A stretch of DNA of 64,000 nt from Macrocybe gigantea (taxonomy: Eukaryota; Basidiomycota; Agaricomycetes; Agaricales; Callistosporiaceae): positions 62,001-126,000 of the forward strand of contig SJRY01000231.1 of assembly GCA_011319805.1 (NCBI GenBank), in the 5' to 3' direction. The translations under genes and the position numbers were made by a program. This document shows positions 34,521-46,549 of the stretch, in pieces (within the stretch, counting starts at the first letter, position 1; each line of letters starts with the position of its first letter). The notes under the pieces were generated by a model that worked only from the letters and a program-made list of their open reading frames with translations, did no database searches and was not told the DNA's origin.

Positions 34521-35591
34521 ATGACACAGATGTCGAGAACTTGTGAGTAGACGAAGCATTTCTTGTACACGCATCTCCATTCAGATGAACGGTCCACAGT
34601 CAACCATGCCGATGCCGACCGGCTCTATCAGTCCCGCGAACACGTCGTGTTTCGTGTGCACGAGAAATTCCTTGGCGTCAATACGGGCAGATTTCCCCGT
34701 CCCGAACCGAACAGGGGCATCACTTTGCCAGAGTCTGTCTTCACGTTAGATTATCTGTTCCGGTTCATCTATCCTACACCTCCGCCGGCTCTGGATGACG
34801 TCCGTTTTCGATCATCCTCGAGTTGGCTCTGGCTGCGAATAAATACCAAGTCTATCATGCTATTCAGCCCTGTGAAATGCAACTCAAGTACGTCGCTGAT
34901 GCGAGGACTGACTATTTCGTACTAATGGAGGCTTCCAATTCAGACGCCATCTCCCTGCGCACACATTGGATATCTTCATCTATGCAGGTAGATGCAGCCG
35001 CAGTGAACTCATTGAAGAGGCCGGAGCTATCCTTATCCGTACATCTCTGGAGGATTTGAAGGGAAAGTTAAATGCGAACGTCATGCCAGTACTAGTGAGT
35101 ATTATTGAACGACTTTCTCCTTTCTGGAATTAATCACGGTGGACATCTGCTAGGAATCTTATCAAAAGCTCTGGCGTGGCATCTGTGAAGACGCCCAATC
35201 TCAGAGGGCTGAACTGATCAAACGAATGCTTGCAGAGTCAGAGCGTTTCGAGTTGATCTCTCCCACAGGACCCGTTCCGTTGCCCCCGATCGCGTCTTGG
35301 TACCCACCGGACAAAGAGGCCTCCGTTTTCTTGGATAAACCGACCCCAGAGAGTGATTGCATTAATCGGTGCCGTTCCTGCGGGGGGCGATTATCGACTA
35401 AAGGGCCTTTGAGCCAGCCTATCGACATCGATTTTCTGACCCGTTTAGACGAACAGTCGTTGCAGTCGTGGACCTGTTGTGCCGAAATGGTTCGCACATA
35501 CTTGAAACCGTGGTTTGATGACATCAGGTCAAAGAAGCTGAACGTGCCGAGTTTGACGACCTTACTTCATAACCTGTATGCAAATAATTAG
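34521..35591 (+). CDS. BTB/POZ domain protein 1
   Basis: First exon 34521-34542, second from 34585; further GT-AG introns, the last exon ending in TAG at 35591. The N-terminus matches a BTB fold: NHADADRLYQSREHVVFRVH, then TLDYLFRFIYPTPPPALDDV and ANKYQVYHAIQPCEMQ. The C-terminal half carries CCSS-like cysteines (CINRCRSCGG) and a helical tail. BTB proteins usually oligomerise and serve as CUL3 adaptors; this agaric class is of unknown role. The frame between LDDV and LELALAANKYQ requires one extra T at the run 34805-34808. It is adjacent and similar to the gene at 35832-37195, so a tandem duplication is likely. Confidence 0.7.
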
Positions 35592-35831
35592 GCAGTGTGC
35601 AACATAATTAGGGCCTCTGGACTTGTTTTCTATTTCGTCTCGTCGTGCTATTGTGGGACTATTAATTGTTCTAGATTCCCTGTTGAGTTCGACCCGTCAT
35701 TTGTTGGACCACGCCTGCGGCGCTACCAAGACCCTGATCTCAATTTCCCTATTTGCGTTGGCGGTATTACTTAAGCCGCACTGAAACTTGCAAGCTTGAA
35801 CAGCAGCCCATTGCTTGACACAGTGAGTACG

Positions 35832-37195
35832 ATGAAACAGAACGCGAACGACGAGATTAGTGGCAGACGTCGGTGAAATCGCAAACCTCAAAGATTTGTG
35901 GGTCAACTCAATGTCTTTTATTGTCTTTGGGATGCTGTACTGAGGATATGGAACGATCTTTCAGTCAACGCCACCGATGCGGATGTTATTCTCCAATCGA
36001 GCGATCACATATCCTTTCACGTCCACCGCAAATACCTCGAAGTGACGACTGGTAAACTTCCTCCCGCTGAATGCAAGGCACATGGTGCAGTCGTCGAGCT
36101 GCCCGAAACGTCTGCGACACTCGAGCTCCTTCTCCAATTTGTCTATCCGAAGCTGTTGCCGACCTTGGACAGTGTCCCGTTCCCGAGTCTCGCTTCGCTT
36201 GCGGACGCCGCGGAGAAATACCAAGTTTATTATGCCGTCCAGCAGTGCAAGGTGCATATGAGGTGAGTGTAGCCCGCGAAACCGGAGTCGTTCCGTTCTG
36301 TTCATGCGTAACTCGAGTTCAGGCGCTTCTTGCTCAGCAATCTGAGGAAGTTATGATACGCAGCTAAACACGGACACAGAGATATTCTTGCTCAAGTGGC
36401 ACCGCTTCTCATTGGGAAGCCTTTAGACACGATCATAAGGAAGTTGCCTACGGATATGGTAACGCCTTGGGTGAACCTTAACACGTTCCACCGCCTTTCA
36501 AGTCGGCTGATCCTTGGTTTTTCCTCCAGGTGTGCTATCGCGAGCGCTGGAATGCGGTTGCTGAGTATGCGGCCTCGAAGCGTGGTTATCTTGTTCAACA
36601 GCTGGCCTCCCTACCGGCCTCCTCAGCAACTGCTTCGAGTGGTTCGAACGGCAGTGGTTCGTCGGGCTCGGGCCCCAGTAAATTTGCATTTGGTGTCGAC
36701 GCTGTGCCTTTCAGCACGGGTTCATCCGGATCCGGCAAGAAACCTCATCCAACTGTCTTCGGTGCTCCGAGCACAAGCGTCCCACCTCCTGCTGCCAATG
36801 GGCCACCTCCTGCGATGCCTACACCGCCCAGTACAAATTTCTCTCTCAACAAAAAACCTACATCTGTGAACCCTGTGACACCCGTACCGTCGCCACTCCC
36901 TGCCGTCACGACGGCGCTGGGTGCGACTCCACCGGAGAGCGGGGTCATATACACCTGGCCGTCGAACACCGGCCCGACGTGCTGCCGCTTCTGTGCAAAA
37001 CAGGTACTCGCTGGCTGCATCGCGAAGGGCTATCTTCACCGACACGTTGATGTCAACTTTCTTCTTTCACTCAGCGAACAGTCGCTGAAGGCTTGGGTAT
37101 GCTGCGACGCAATGGCTAACGCGCTGCTGCTTCCCTGGTATCAGGATGTAAAGAAGATGATGAACGAGATCCCCAGCTTTGTGACTTTCAACTAG
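35832..37195 (+). CDS. BTB/POZ domain protein 2
   Basis: BTB domain: NATDADVILQSSDHISFHVH, RKYLEVTTGKLPP, LELLLQFVYPKLLPTLDSVP and EKYQVYYAVQQCKVHM, an order shared with the preceding gene. A second block reads AAKHGHRDILAQVAPLLIGK. After an intron (36471-36529) the last exon encodes a Ser/Gly/Pro-rich linker and a cysteine-bearing tail (TCCRFCAKQV) to TAG at 37195. The first exon is uncertain: ATG 35832 joined to the acceptor at about 35973 fits the phase, but the donor is weak. Between about 36320 and 36365 the frame is broken before YAAKHG; this break is not at a homopolymer, so either the annotation is wrong there or the gene is damaged. Confidence 0.6.
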
Positions 37196-37515
37196 TGGAC
37201 TGCTCATGGACGCGTAGGCAGGATTATATGAAAGCTGATTCCCTCATTGCTACTGCCCCACGCCGTTCCACCATTGTGCGTTTGAGGAGCGTAGAGATGC
37301 TGATATTTACAATTTCTCCACTATGATGAACATTCCAACCGAGACGGAGTATGTAAAATTACATGATTGTTGTTCTGACTGGTATCAGAATGTCATGGAA
37401 AATGGTAGCAAGTCAGATACCGAAGAGTTCAGTTGTATGTGCTTCACCCATTGTGACGCGTGACTATAGCATTGCTCGGATACACGCTTTTCCAAGTTGT
37501 TGGCGAACACCGACA

Positions 37516-39132
37516 ATGTTCATGCGTTCCAATCGCCATGCAGTGCGCGTCTCTGATTTCCAAGAAAGCAGATCCACAATATTTACGCGTCTTCCTATTG
37601 ATATATTCCTGTTAATTATCAGCAACTCACGCGTCCAAGATGTCCTGGCTCTTCGTCAGGCGAGTCATGATGTTGGTTTTTTCGAGTGATTCTTTTACTC
37701 AGGCGAGTCCTTTACGGGTCTGATTTAGGTATCTCGAGCCATGTACTTGGCAACGAAGAGCCGCCTTGTCTGGAACCATCTCTACTACAATCTCTATCTA
37801 CCAATGCTGTCGCGTCCACCTGTTCTCGAAAAGCCACTCGCAGCTCGTTCGGACCAAGAATTGGAGAAACTTGTCACCTATCGCTGCCACCAACTTGCAT
37901 TGTGGGGAGATGCCCCGATGTATGAACTTCGGGTCCAGCAAGAAATCGTGATGCACTCTTATAACTTGCCATCAGTCTTGGTACGAGGCAGACGGTGGTT
38001 TTTACGTCCCATGAACGGTGACTCGGTGCCTTGGCCGCGTATGATCTTGACGCTTCGACTGCGACAGCACAGGTGCTGTGTAAGGCGGCATCTTTCACTT
38101 CCGAAGACTTCACCTCGTATACACAAGATGGCAATGGGCTTCCCGTAGATCTCTCAGATGTGCTTGCACGACCGCTTTTGATCGCGCACATCGCTGTCGA
38201 CGTGGTAGAGAATGCTTCTATGCTTCGCTTTAACCTGCTCGTAGAGTATGGCCCCTCGATCTTTACTCTGGGCCATTCTAACGACATTCCTTAGATTACA
38301 TCCAGAGGAGAGCGCGCATCCAATCCACATCTGGCAGATCTGGCAGGTTTCTCGTTGGCGATGGCCAGAGTGCGAAACTGAAGGCCACGCATATGCGAAC
38401 CCTAATCCTTTCAACCTTACGTGCAGATGTGTTAACCAAAGACGACATCATGTTAGAACACTACACGGGACATGGAGAGGATGACTGCGTGCCGTTTCTC
38501 ATCATAAACTGGAAAGAATCAACATCTGCTCACCTGAATATGGCCGTCATTTCTGTTCTCTCTCCCAGGGATTCCGACGCAGAGAAGGAGGTATACCTTT
38601 TTTTGACTGTCTTCTTTCTCAAACACATGCAGGTGATTGGGTACCCGATGCCGAATAATCGGCTGCTTTGCTTCACTCTGTGCGACATGATGCTCTTCGA
38701 CATACCCAATTCAAACTTGTTGCCAGAGAGTGCTTGCAAACTCAAACACTCGAGAGGCAGAGAACGCCGCTTTAGCGTGTGTCAACAGAAGTCACAATCA
38801 CGAACTTCTCACCTGCATTCCCTTGTGGTGATGCCTTTGTGCTGTTTTTCGAAATCTCCGAAAGCATAGGCAAGCTAGTGCTGAGGCCGCACGACGATGC
38901 CTTTTCGCATGTGCCCCCAAGGCCCAGCCGCGTCATTGATCTGCCTCCTGATATTGAAAGGCTCTTTCTCAGGACCGACTTCACGACGCCGCAAGGCGTC
39001 TTTCTGACTTTAGGCGCCGAGTGCGCGTTCTCGTTCTATGCACTCTATGACAGACAGTCATGGCAAGCCCACTGGGCCCTTGGGGCTTGCCGATGGTTCC
39101 CAGCAGACCTGTACGTGGAAGGAGTTGGTTAG
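37516..39132 (+). pseudogene. F-box protein, decayed copy A
   Basis: Exon 1 (37516-37659) encodes an F-box: IFTRLPIDIFLLIISNSRVQ then DVLALRQ, joined by a GC-AG intron to VSRAMYLATKSRLVWN. It is homologous to the intact gene at 56743-57999. Compared with that copy it has lost one base near 38026 (GACTCGG versus GACTGCGG), two bases near 38355, and carries further small differences near 38710. None is in a homopolymer, so real decay is favoured. The 3' part (38779-39132) encodes a segment absent from copy B. F-box proteins are SCF ubiquitin ligase receptors. Expression of truncated products is possible. Confidence 0.65.
37660..37728 (+). other. GC-AG intron in F-box copy A
   Basis: Donor CAG|GCGAGT, acceptor TTTAG, phase 0 on both sides. 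The same donor is present in copy B at 57855, so it predates the duplication. Confidence 0.75.
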
Positions 39133-40453
39133 CATCCCTGAAATAGTTGGAAACACTGCGAGGATCCCGGACGCGCGATGAAAAAGGTCAGGGCGCTGTC
39201 GGAATACTCGACAAGTGAAGATTTTATACATTACGATGAGGATTCGGGTAGGTTGGTAGTGCTGGAAATGGCTCGCCAAGAGGGGGGTAATGCACTGCTG
39301 TTCGGGTGACTAGAATTGGTGTTTGTACGTGAAACCAATCCCGTGTCCATGTCAAGTTGAGTATGGCCAGGAGTGCACCTTCGATTGTCTGGCATTCCAT
39401 TACAGCATTAGCCGGGCCTTCGCTGGTGATGTCGGCCGTCACACTTTCACAACCGCTATATCAATGTTGTCGGTATGTACCATCCACCGATTCTGATTAC
39501 TTGTACAAGTTCCACTCGCTCTTTCTTGTGGAGAACATAGGAATATTCGGCTCAGCACTTTCGATACACAACCAAATCGTGGTCTTGAACTTGGGGTTTC
39601 ACCACCCCCCAGCATCCCGGTTGGCAAGGATTAAAAGTAGCCTTTCTAACGTCGATTCTCTTGTGGCGAACATGAATCTGTTGGCAACCCTGTACGAAGA
39701 GGGCTCCCTTTATCACTGCCTGCTGCTTGTCCCCCACGTCATCCTCAAAGCCGTGGGTCACGATGAAACCGATACAAACCAACAACATGAGCACTTTGAC
39801 GCCAGTGATGGACACAGTAACTTGGTGATTGGCAACTCCATGCGCGGTGCAAATCGCAAGGAGTAGTCTCAATGGCACGCCGATGGGGCGCATGACGACG
39901 CATGGACTTTCAGGAGGAAAGAAAGCGTTCTTAACCCATGCTGCCACGGCATCCGCCTCTGAATAAAATCACTCACCGTCAGGATTGTCTGTGAGGCACG
40001 GCCCTGGGGCTAGAGGTGGAGATGACGACGAGTGTGGATTGGCAGTTGCGGTTACGATTCACTGGAAGACGTGGGCCAAAGGGGTGATTATGGTGTCGAC
40101 AGAAGGCCGCTCAATGACCTGCTGCCAGCTCGGGCAGCCTTCGGCACTGGGCAGAACACCGGAAGACCTGAGACTGAAAATCATTGGTGTGGAGAAATAC
40201 TCAGTCCAAAAACAGTGAAAAAGTTGGTATACGTCGGAGGAACACCGATTTGGGCGAGACCAAACACGTTAACCGTTCTTATCCTCACAGTGTTATAAAG
40301 TGATATCGACACCTTTTAATATTCAACTGTCCTACGACAAATCTCTCACATTCACGCGCCGCACCTTTGGCCTCACTAAATCCAAGAGCGTTTTCATGGC
40401 GACCAGTGCGGCAGTCAGGTGCTTCAGATATCGAATACAGTAGCTTCTCGCTC
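39133..40453. other. Intergenic, possible decayed coding sequence
   Basis: No gene can be supported. Short open frames on the - strand (39224-39947) contain hydrophobic stretches that could be debris of a membrane-protein gene, but frames change and no conserved motif was recognised. 40330-40453 is homologous to 59640-59770, being the 3' flank of the GMC gene and its copy. Confidence 0.4.
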
Positions 40454-42984
40454 TCAACCCAGTTTAATCAGATCGGCAGCCTAGGAATTCATAAACATAT
40501 TAGTCCGGTAGATGTTCATAAAGCAAACATCGACTACCTTCTCAGCAATCCCATACACGGTCGAGGAGGGATGAGCGGATATTTGCAAGGGCAATATTGA
40601 CGCATCTACAGTCTACACGTGAGCATCTTCGCCCAGAAAAGAACTGCTCTCCAACTTTGACGAACCTGCAACGCGCACGCCTTGAACTCCATAGACCCTC
40701 AAATGTGAGTCCACCACGCCGCCCAACTCGCGTGGCATCATCGACGCGGTACCCAGCGGATGCGAGACGCCGCTGTAGCTGTTGCGCACATATGCAGCGA
40801 ATTCTTCATCGGTCTGCACGGCCGGACCGGGAAAATCTGCTGGGAATAAAAATCTTTGACGGAAGACTGGTTGTAAATGTGGTTTGCGGCGATGGTGAGG
40901 TTGACGAGGAGGTCAAAGTCGAACGATGACCCAAGATAGTTTGGATTGACTGCATGACGCAAAAATCAATCAGTGAAAGCCATCGTTGCAATATAGTACG
41001 TACTTGCGGGTGGATCTAGCGGGTTAGGCGACGAGACGTGAATTGTCCCTCGGCTTTGGAAGCGCTATCAGTAGGCCACGACTGACCCTGATGGAATTTA
41101 AACACGTACGACTGCGGAAGGAGTGGCCACGCTGAGGTGAGAACGATGAATGCAGCTGGAAGCCCGACGTTGACAAGTTCCGCCACAGCCGCTACACGAT
41201 CCAAACCCATCAGATTACGAATACGATGAGTCAAGACAATCACAGCACTCACACTCCTGTTCCCCATACTGCTTCGCCTGCAGCTCCAGCATCTTCTCGA
41301 CTCCGGCCTGACTGACCGCAGCGCCCTCTGCCACGATCTTGGCTGCGCGTTGCTTCAAGGTGGATCGCAGTTCTTGCACAAATATCTTGGCGCGATCTCG
41401 GCCGAGGAGTTGAGGAAGTGTGACAAAGGCAGAAACACCAGAACCGGGCGCATGATACTCGGTGTTGTTCAGCTGGAGCGTCGTGTTGACGGCAGTAAGG
41501 GATCCTGCTTGATCTTGCAGGTTCGTTCCTACGGAAGGAAGGTCAACCTATGTCCTGTAAGTTAAGCACTGCACAAATCGCGTAAATTAAGGCGTAAATA
41601 TTCTTACCGTTACAGGAATTCGGAATCCTTCCAGTAAGCTAAATAGAACATTATCAGAGTAGACAAAAATACAGAGCCAGCAAGCACGCACGTTTGGTTT
41701 CCGACTCCACTAAGCTCCAGGAATTTCGGTGTCTATATCCCCACATCATCAGGAAAACCGGCAGATCAAACATAGACGCATAAACTCACATTCACACTTC
41801 CGGCGGACACAATGACCTCTTTGGTGATATTGGCGACATACATGCTCGACAAATCGCCTTCGGGGAAAAACTCGACACCAGTCGGTTTCGGTAGAGTCGC
41901 ACTGTTCTTCGGGGCCCACACAATCCTCGACGCATGGTGTTCGACCAGAATAAACAGATTTGGCCTCTGCTCAGGTTGCAGCGAATATATATAACTCTGG
42001 GTACTGCTACTACGCCGGTTATGCCCAGCATTTGGGCCCGAGCTGGGCCCAGGAAGGATAGAGAAAATGCACCGCGCGACGCCGTTGGGATTGCCACTGC
42101 ACTGGTCAACGCCTTCGCTGCGCAACGCCGGGAAGACGGTGACAAACGCATCAATTAAGGTGTCCCAGAGCTTGCACAAAGGGCATGGGTACGGGTTCGG
42201 AAAGCCGGTGTCGACGTAGCCTGCAAGCCCATGTGCGGTCGGAATGTAGGAGACACCGAAGGAAATCTGGTCGGACGTAGGCACATGGAAGGACTCTGAT
42301 TTCTTGATGTAGCTGCACACAGGCGTGAGCTGGGAAATATGGCGGTAAAAAATAAAGTTCGCACCTTTGAAACGATGCAAAGTTCCAGCCAGGGTTTCCC
42401 AGTTGCTCGATAGCATCGTATTGCTCAGCGTTACCTCTCGTCCATTGCATGCCATTGATGGAAGAGCTTCCACCCAGTGCTTTCCCGCTTCATTTTTCTC
42501 AGTAATCCTAGAATGTCGATAGAATCAAATCACTCACATTTTATAATCCCCGATCCTGCCTCCTAGCGACTGATTCGTATTCTTGTATCCCCAGGTGAGA
42601 TCTGTATAGTCCGCAATGCCAAAGCTTTACGACAATTCAGGAGAAGTGAGCTAGCGAGCATTACTCTTTGGAAGGCATCTACTCACTATGCCGGATCTGT
42701 AACTCGCGGATCGGTACGAACTTCTCTGCCTGCTTCGATGACCAGCACGGTAGTGTATTTGTCCTCGGTGAGCCGATTGGCAATTGTGAGTCCTGTATTT
42801 TAAAAGTCAACTCGGGGTCTAATCTAGAATAAAGAGACTAAAAAAGACCTGCTGTCCCACCACCGACAATGATGTAACTGTATGTCCTGTTCAAGACATC
42901 GTTTGCATTCTTGGTGATCAAGTATCCGTTGCACGCCGAAAGCGCGAGGAAGACTGACGCCGTTACCCACGCTGTGGCGAACAT
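40454..42984 (-). CDS. Secreted GMC oxidoreductase (aryl-alcohol oxidase-like)
   Basis: FAD enzyme of the glucose-methanol-choline family, probably exported. About a dozen exons from ATG 42984 to TGA 40454. The N-terminus [20 protein letters not shown] is a signal peptide; then [19 protein letters not shown] (FAD Rossmann), [85 protein letters not shown] with the catalytic His region, [11 protein letters not shown] and [19 protein letters not shown]. In fungi such enzymes oxidise alcohols or sugars and supply H2O2 for lignin breakdown; the exact substrate is unknown. One base is missing near 40827 ([11 protein letters not shown] frame). A wrecked copy lies at 58200-59770. Confidence 0.85.
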
Positions 42985-43400
42985 TGACAAGATACGGGAG
43001 AGAGTGGGCAGAGATCTGAAACCCCGCCTTTATGATGCTTTATATGCCATGGCTGCCGACCCTCATCGCGAGTGGTGCCATCACAGCATACTCATAAATA
43101 TCGTATCATCTCCGCCACATGATACACCGGGCCGTTGATTGCGCCAAAAGGCAATCCTGCATCGCATATGAGCGCAAGTGAGTTCCACGGGCGCATTACT
43201 TTCTGATGCGGCGGAGTACAGCCGTACGGGTTGCAGGGGAAAAAGTGGGTGCACCGACAGACAAAAATGGAATGTCAGCTTTTCAAGGGCCGAAGAGAGC
43301 GGAGGTAGGATGTGGCTCGAACGAATAGAGCGAGAAGCAGTGTCACCCGTGCCATAAAGAAGAGTCTTCAGTAGAACGTGCATGAGGGCTGCGCCGCATT
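42985..43400 (-). promoter_or_regulatory. GMC upstream region, duplicated elsewhere
   Basis: The region before the GMC start aligns in reverse with 58230-58600 upstream of the GMC pseudogene, including the leader words GAACTCACTTG and CGCAATCAACGGCCC. The duplication therefore included the promoter. Confidence 0.6.
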
Positions 43401-45357
43401 TCAATGCCGCGCAGAAAGTGAATTTCTTTTGGCAGAAGCTCCAAGTCAACCTCGTAAGGGCCTGGCCGCGACACTGATTGTACAAAGGCTTCGGTCACTG
43501 GACGTATTTACGCTAAGATGTGAATAGAAGGACAACGTGATGGCGGCGAACTGGACATCGGAATCCATCCGTCAGGAAGTGGACAAGGACGAGAACGCGG
43601 TGAACCTCAACGAGTGACGGTTTCCCACGGCAATTTCGGAGACGAGCAAGCTCTCATTCAAGTTTGAGAGCACACTTCCACGTCTTCTGTTAATCCTAGA
43701 TTACCCCCGTGTTGCGGACGTCCTCGTTCTTCGATATCTCAAAAGTTGCTTTCACCGCCCCTTTCTCTGCAGCGGAGATATAGCTGGAGCCATCATTTCT
43801 GCAATCACTACCGACGCGTGTTGGCGCAGCCGCGCAGGGCTCGAAAAACCGCAGCGTTGCATAAGCACAATGATGCAGAACAGGGACGGTTAGCCTCCGA
43901 AGCTGCATCCGGATTGGAAACGGGCAAAACGCATCTTAGAATCGGCTTAAGGACGTACAAGAGGTTCGCATGTCTTGTTGGACCTTTCCGTTCGTCTTGA
44001 AATTGGTACAAGGCAAACGATGGCTCTTGTATATGAAGAAAACTAGGTGGAACGCCTATGAAGTCGATGTTTGCTCAATCATTCTGCGAGCGTGTCTTTT
44101 TTTTTTTACCTCCTCAAGGTTCTAAGCAGTCCTCGTCATAGTGGTTGGTCTAGTCCGCAATTCGGCAGTTCCAAAACTTCCCACCGAACCCTAGCTCACT
44201 CGTTTGACATTGATATAGATTCTATTCAAGAGCTGCGAGTGATAGGACACCCTAGGACCTAACGGCATTTTTGATTCTGAACGGTTTGAAGGACGCGTTG
44301 GGTTGCACGCCAGAATTGTTGAAGGTTTCTCACGGTCGCTCAATTCTCGAGTCATACCACCACAGGTGGACGCGACGCCTCTATGTCCCGATCGTCAAAC
44401 GGCACGCTGTGCATCTTCTAATCCCCCCTTACCTCGGGTATTGGACCCGTGGATGGTCACAGATTCAGATTATTCGTGACAGTGCACTCGGATTTCTGTG
44501 CGTTGCTTGGACTCCGGATACGAGCCCGTTTGCGAATGGATGTTTGACTGAAGGGCTTATTTTCGGTCCATGTCCTCACTTCGTTATAGAACTCATCCAA
44601 CCCTCGCTGCCACCTTTGCTCATGTCTGTTTAGAGCTACTCGGGTACATTCAAGGGACTACGGGCAAGGCGCAAAGCTCCATGTCATCATCTATGCGCGA
44701 GTTGCGTGTCGCATCGTTTTTTCTTATGTACGCTTCTACGACACGTGCCAGGCGCAATGGAAATACAAAGATTTCATTTTCCAAGGACGTCAAGATCGAT
44801 TTGCCGGGTGTGCAAATGCGCTCTTTCTCCACCGCTGAATCCTCACTGCTGCTTGGATGTGCTTTGTGCCGGCTCCCTTTCGATAACTAGAGGACATCAT
44901 CTTCACTTTCTTCGCACTACTGGCATGTCGGCTAGATTCTAATAATATCGCTGTGATGGTCCTGTCACGATGCCTTGCTTTGCTGCCGTGTAATCCCCAC
45001 ACAGGCGACATCTTTATCTCTTTTGCCGATGACTGCCGGACCAAGGGTGTATCTGCTTCTGATAGACCGCTGTAAAATCGGCGGTATTTTGGCTGAAGTT
45101 CATTCCATGTCACCGACAGCAGCGGGCATTCTCCATTCTGGTACCTGGAAATGCGTCAAGTATACCTGTATGCTAGGTTCTGGATTCTGGGGCACGCCTC
45201 AGCCTGCTCATCACGGCCATTGAGCGGAATTCGAGACATCACGAACAGTGACTGTCGATGCGAAATCTCGCTGATTATGCTCCGGAATGCAAAAGCCCCC
45301 GCGGTCACTGATTAGCTTCTCGCATCAGCCAGAGGTCTCGCTCGCGAACGTCCACGA
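43401..45357. other. Long intergenic stretch
   Basis: About 2 kb with no supported gene. Open frames at 44271-44890 lack recognisable motifs and change frame. A T-run lies at 44098-44107. Confidence 0.45.
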
Positions 45358-45365
45358 TATAAAAA
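45358..45365 (+). promoter_or_regulatory. TATA box of the 45405 gene
   Basis: TATAAAAA 40 nt before the ATG. Confidence 0.5.
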
Positions 45366-45404
45366 TGGCCCTGTCTGTATGAGTAGAAACCCGTCGACGT
45401 AACA

Positions 45405-45993
45405 ATGTTCGCAGTCCTATCGCTTGCCCTTCTCCTTCCTTACCTCAATCTTTTCTTCTCGTCCGTCACCGCTGGGGGAGACGTGTGCGCTGGAACACTC
45501 CAAGGCTGCAGCGGCGTCTTCACATGCTGCTCCGGTATCGACGTAGGCATATGCTGCAACTGGACGTCGACGTGGGGATATGCCATCCTATTTCAGAACA
45601 TGCCTCAAAACGTCACCTGGTGGGGCAGAGGCTACACCGATTTTTGCGCAACGTTGGACACCAGCATCAACACGCCGTTGGCATGGATTTGTAGGTGCTT
45701 CGGCGTGAGATGCCTACCCGGTATCTGATGTGTCTCCGATTGTTTCAGGCGAGAGCAGACTCGGCACTCGATGGGTGACAGGAAACTGGGTGGTCGAGGC
45801 ACCCGCAGGCGCGGCTGCTCAACGCGACGTTTCGGCACAGGAGTGCGCCACCCCTGATATCCTCGCGTTCACGACCGCAGACGGGACGCATCACCGCGTC
45901 AAAGTGCCGGAGGGCAGAACCGCAGACGACTTTGCCTTTGAGACGCAGGACGACTTTGGCGAGCTTTTGAAACTGGAGGCGGTCGCCGACTAG
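45405..45993 (+). CDS. Secreted cysteine-rich protein, 176 aa
   Basis: Exons 45405-45690 and 45749-45993 with a 58-nt GT-AG intron. The signal peptide is strongly hydrophobic (MFAVLSLALLLPYLNLFFSS); the mature N-terminal half has a run of cysteines (CAGTLQGCSG, CCSGIDVGICC) and two N-glycosylation sites (NWT, NVT). The second half is cysteine-poor and acidic (TADDFAFETQDDFGELLKLE). A TATA box lies 40 nt upstream. The family is not recognised; secretion is well supported, function unknown. Confidence 0.65.
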
Positions 45994-46549
45994 GGACGCG
46001 CTCGGTTTGTTCGTTTTACATTCCCGTGTCTTTATGCTGACTCGCATGTTAACACCGCGACGATAAGAGCCAACGCTACTAGGAGGCTATCAGACTCCGC
46101 ATTTTGACGTGATTTTTTTCTTCCTGTGTATCGACTTGTGTCCAAGATATTCAGAAATCGTCGCGCCTTGCGGCCTGCATTCTGTTCAGACACTGCACTC
46201 AACTGTCGATGTAACAATTACGTATCAACGAACCAAAGAAGATAATTCGTTCCTTGTTCGAACAGCTCAGCTCGTGCCGTCGTCGGAAAGGAACCCTGCT
46301 CAACTGCTTCAACACAAGACTGAGTTTAAATTCCGCCTTGCGCATTTCAACCTGCATCCCTAACATCCAAGGCGTCGTCTTCGATGAATAAAATGACTTT
46401 AAGAAACGGGCGTCTTTATGTGATTCGCAATAGAACTCATTCCGCAGTACCGTTGTATCCTTGAGGCCTTCTTATGCCACACACGTGGAAAACTCAATCC
46501 ACCGTCCTTTTCAATCCAACCTGCACGACCCTCCGTCTCTGCTCTAACA

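Noticed and set aside
39224..39947. Membrane protein on the - strand
   Set aside because: Some hydrophobic segments, but stops and frame changes and no recognisable family; left as intergenic.
44071..44890. Possible gene between the GMC and secreted-protein genes
   Set aside because: Open frames change and carry no motif, signal peptide or splice pattern.
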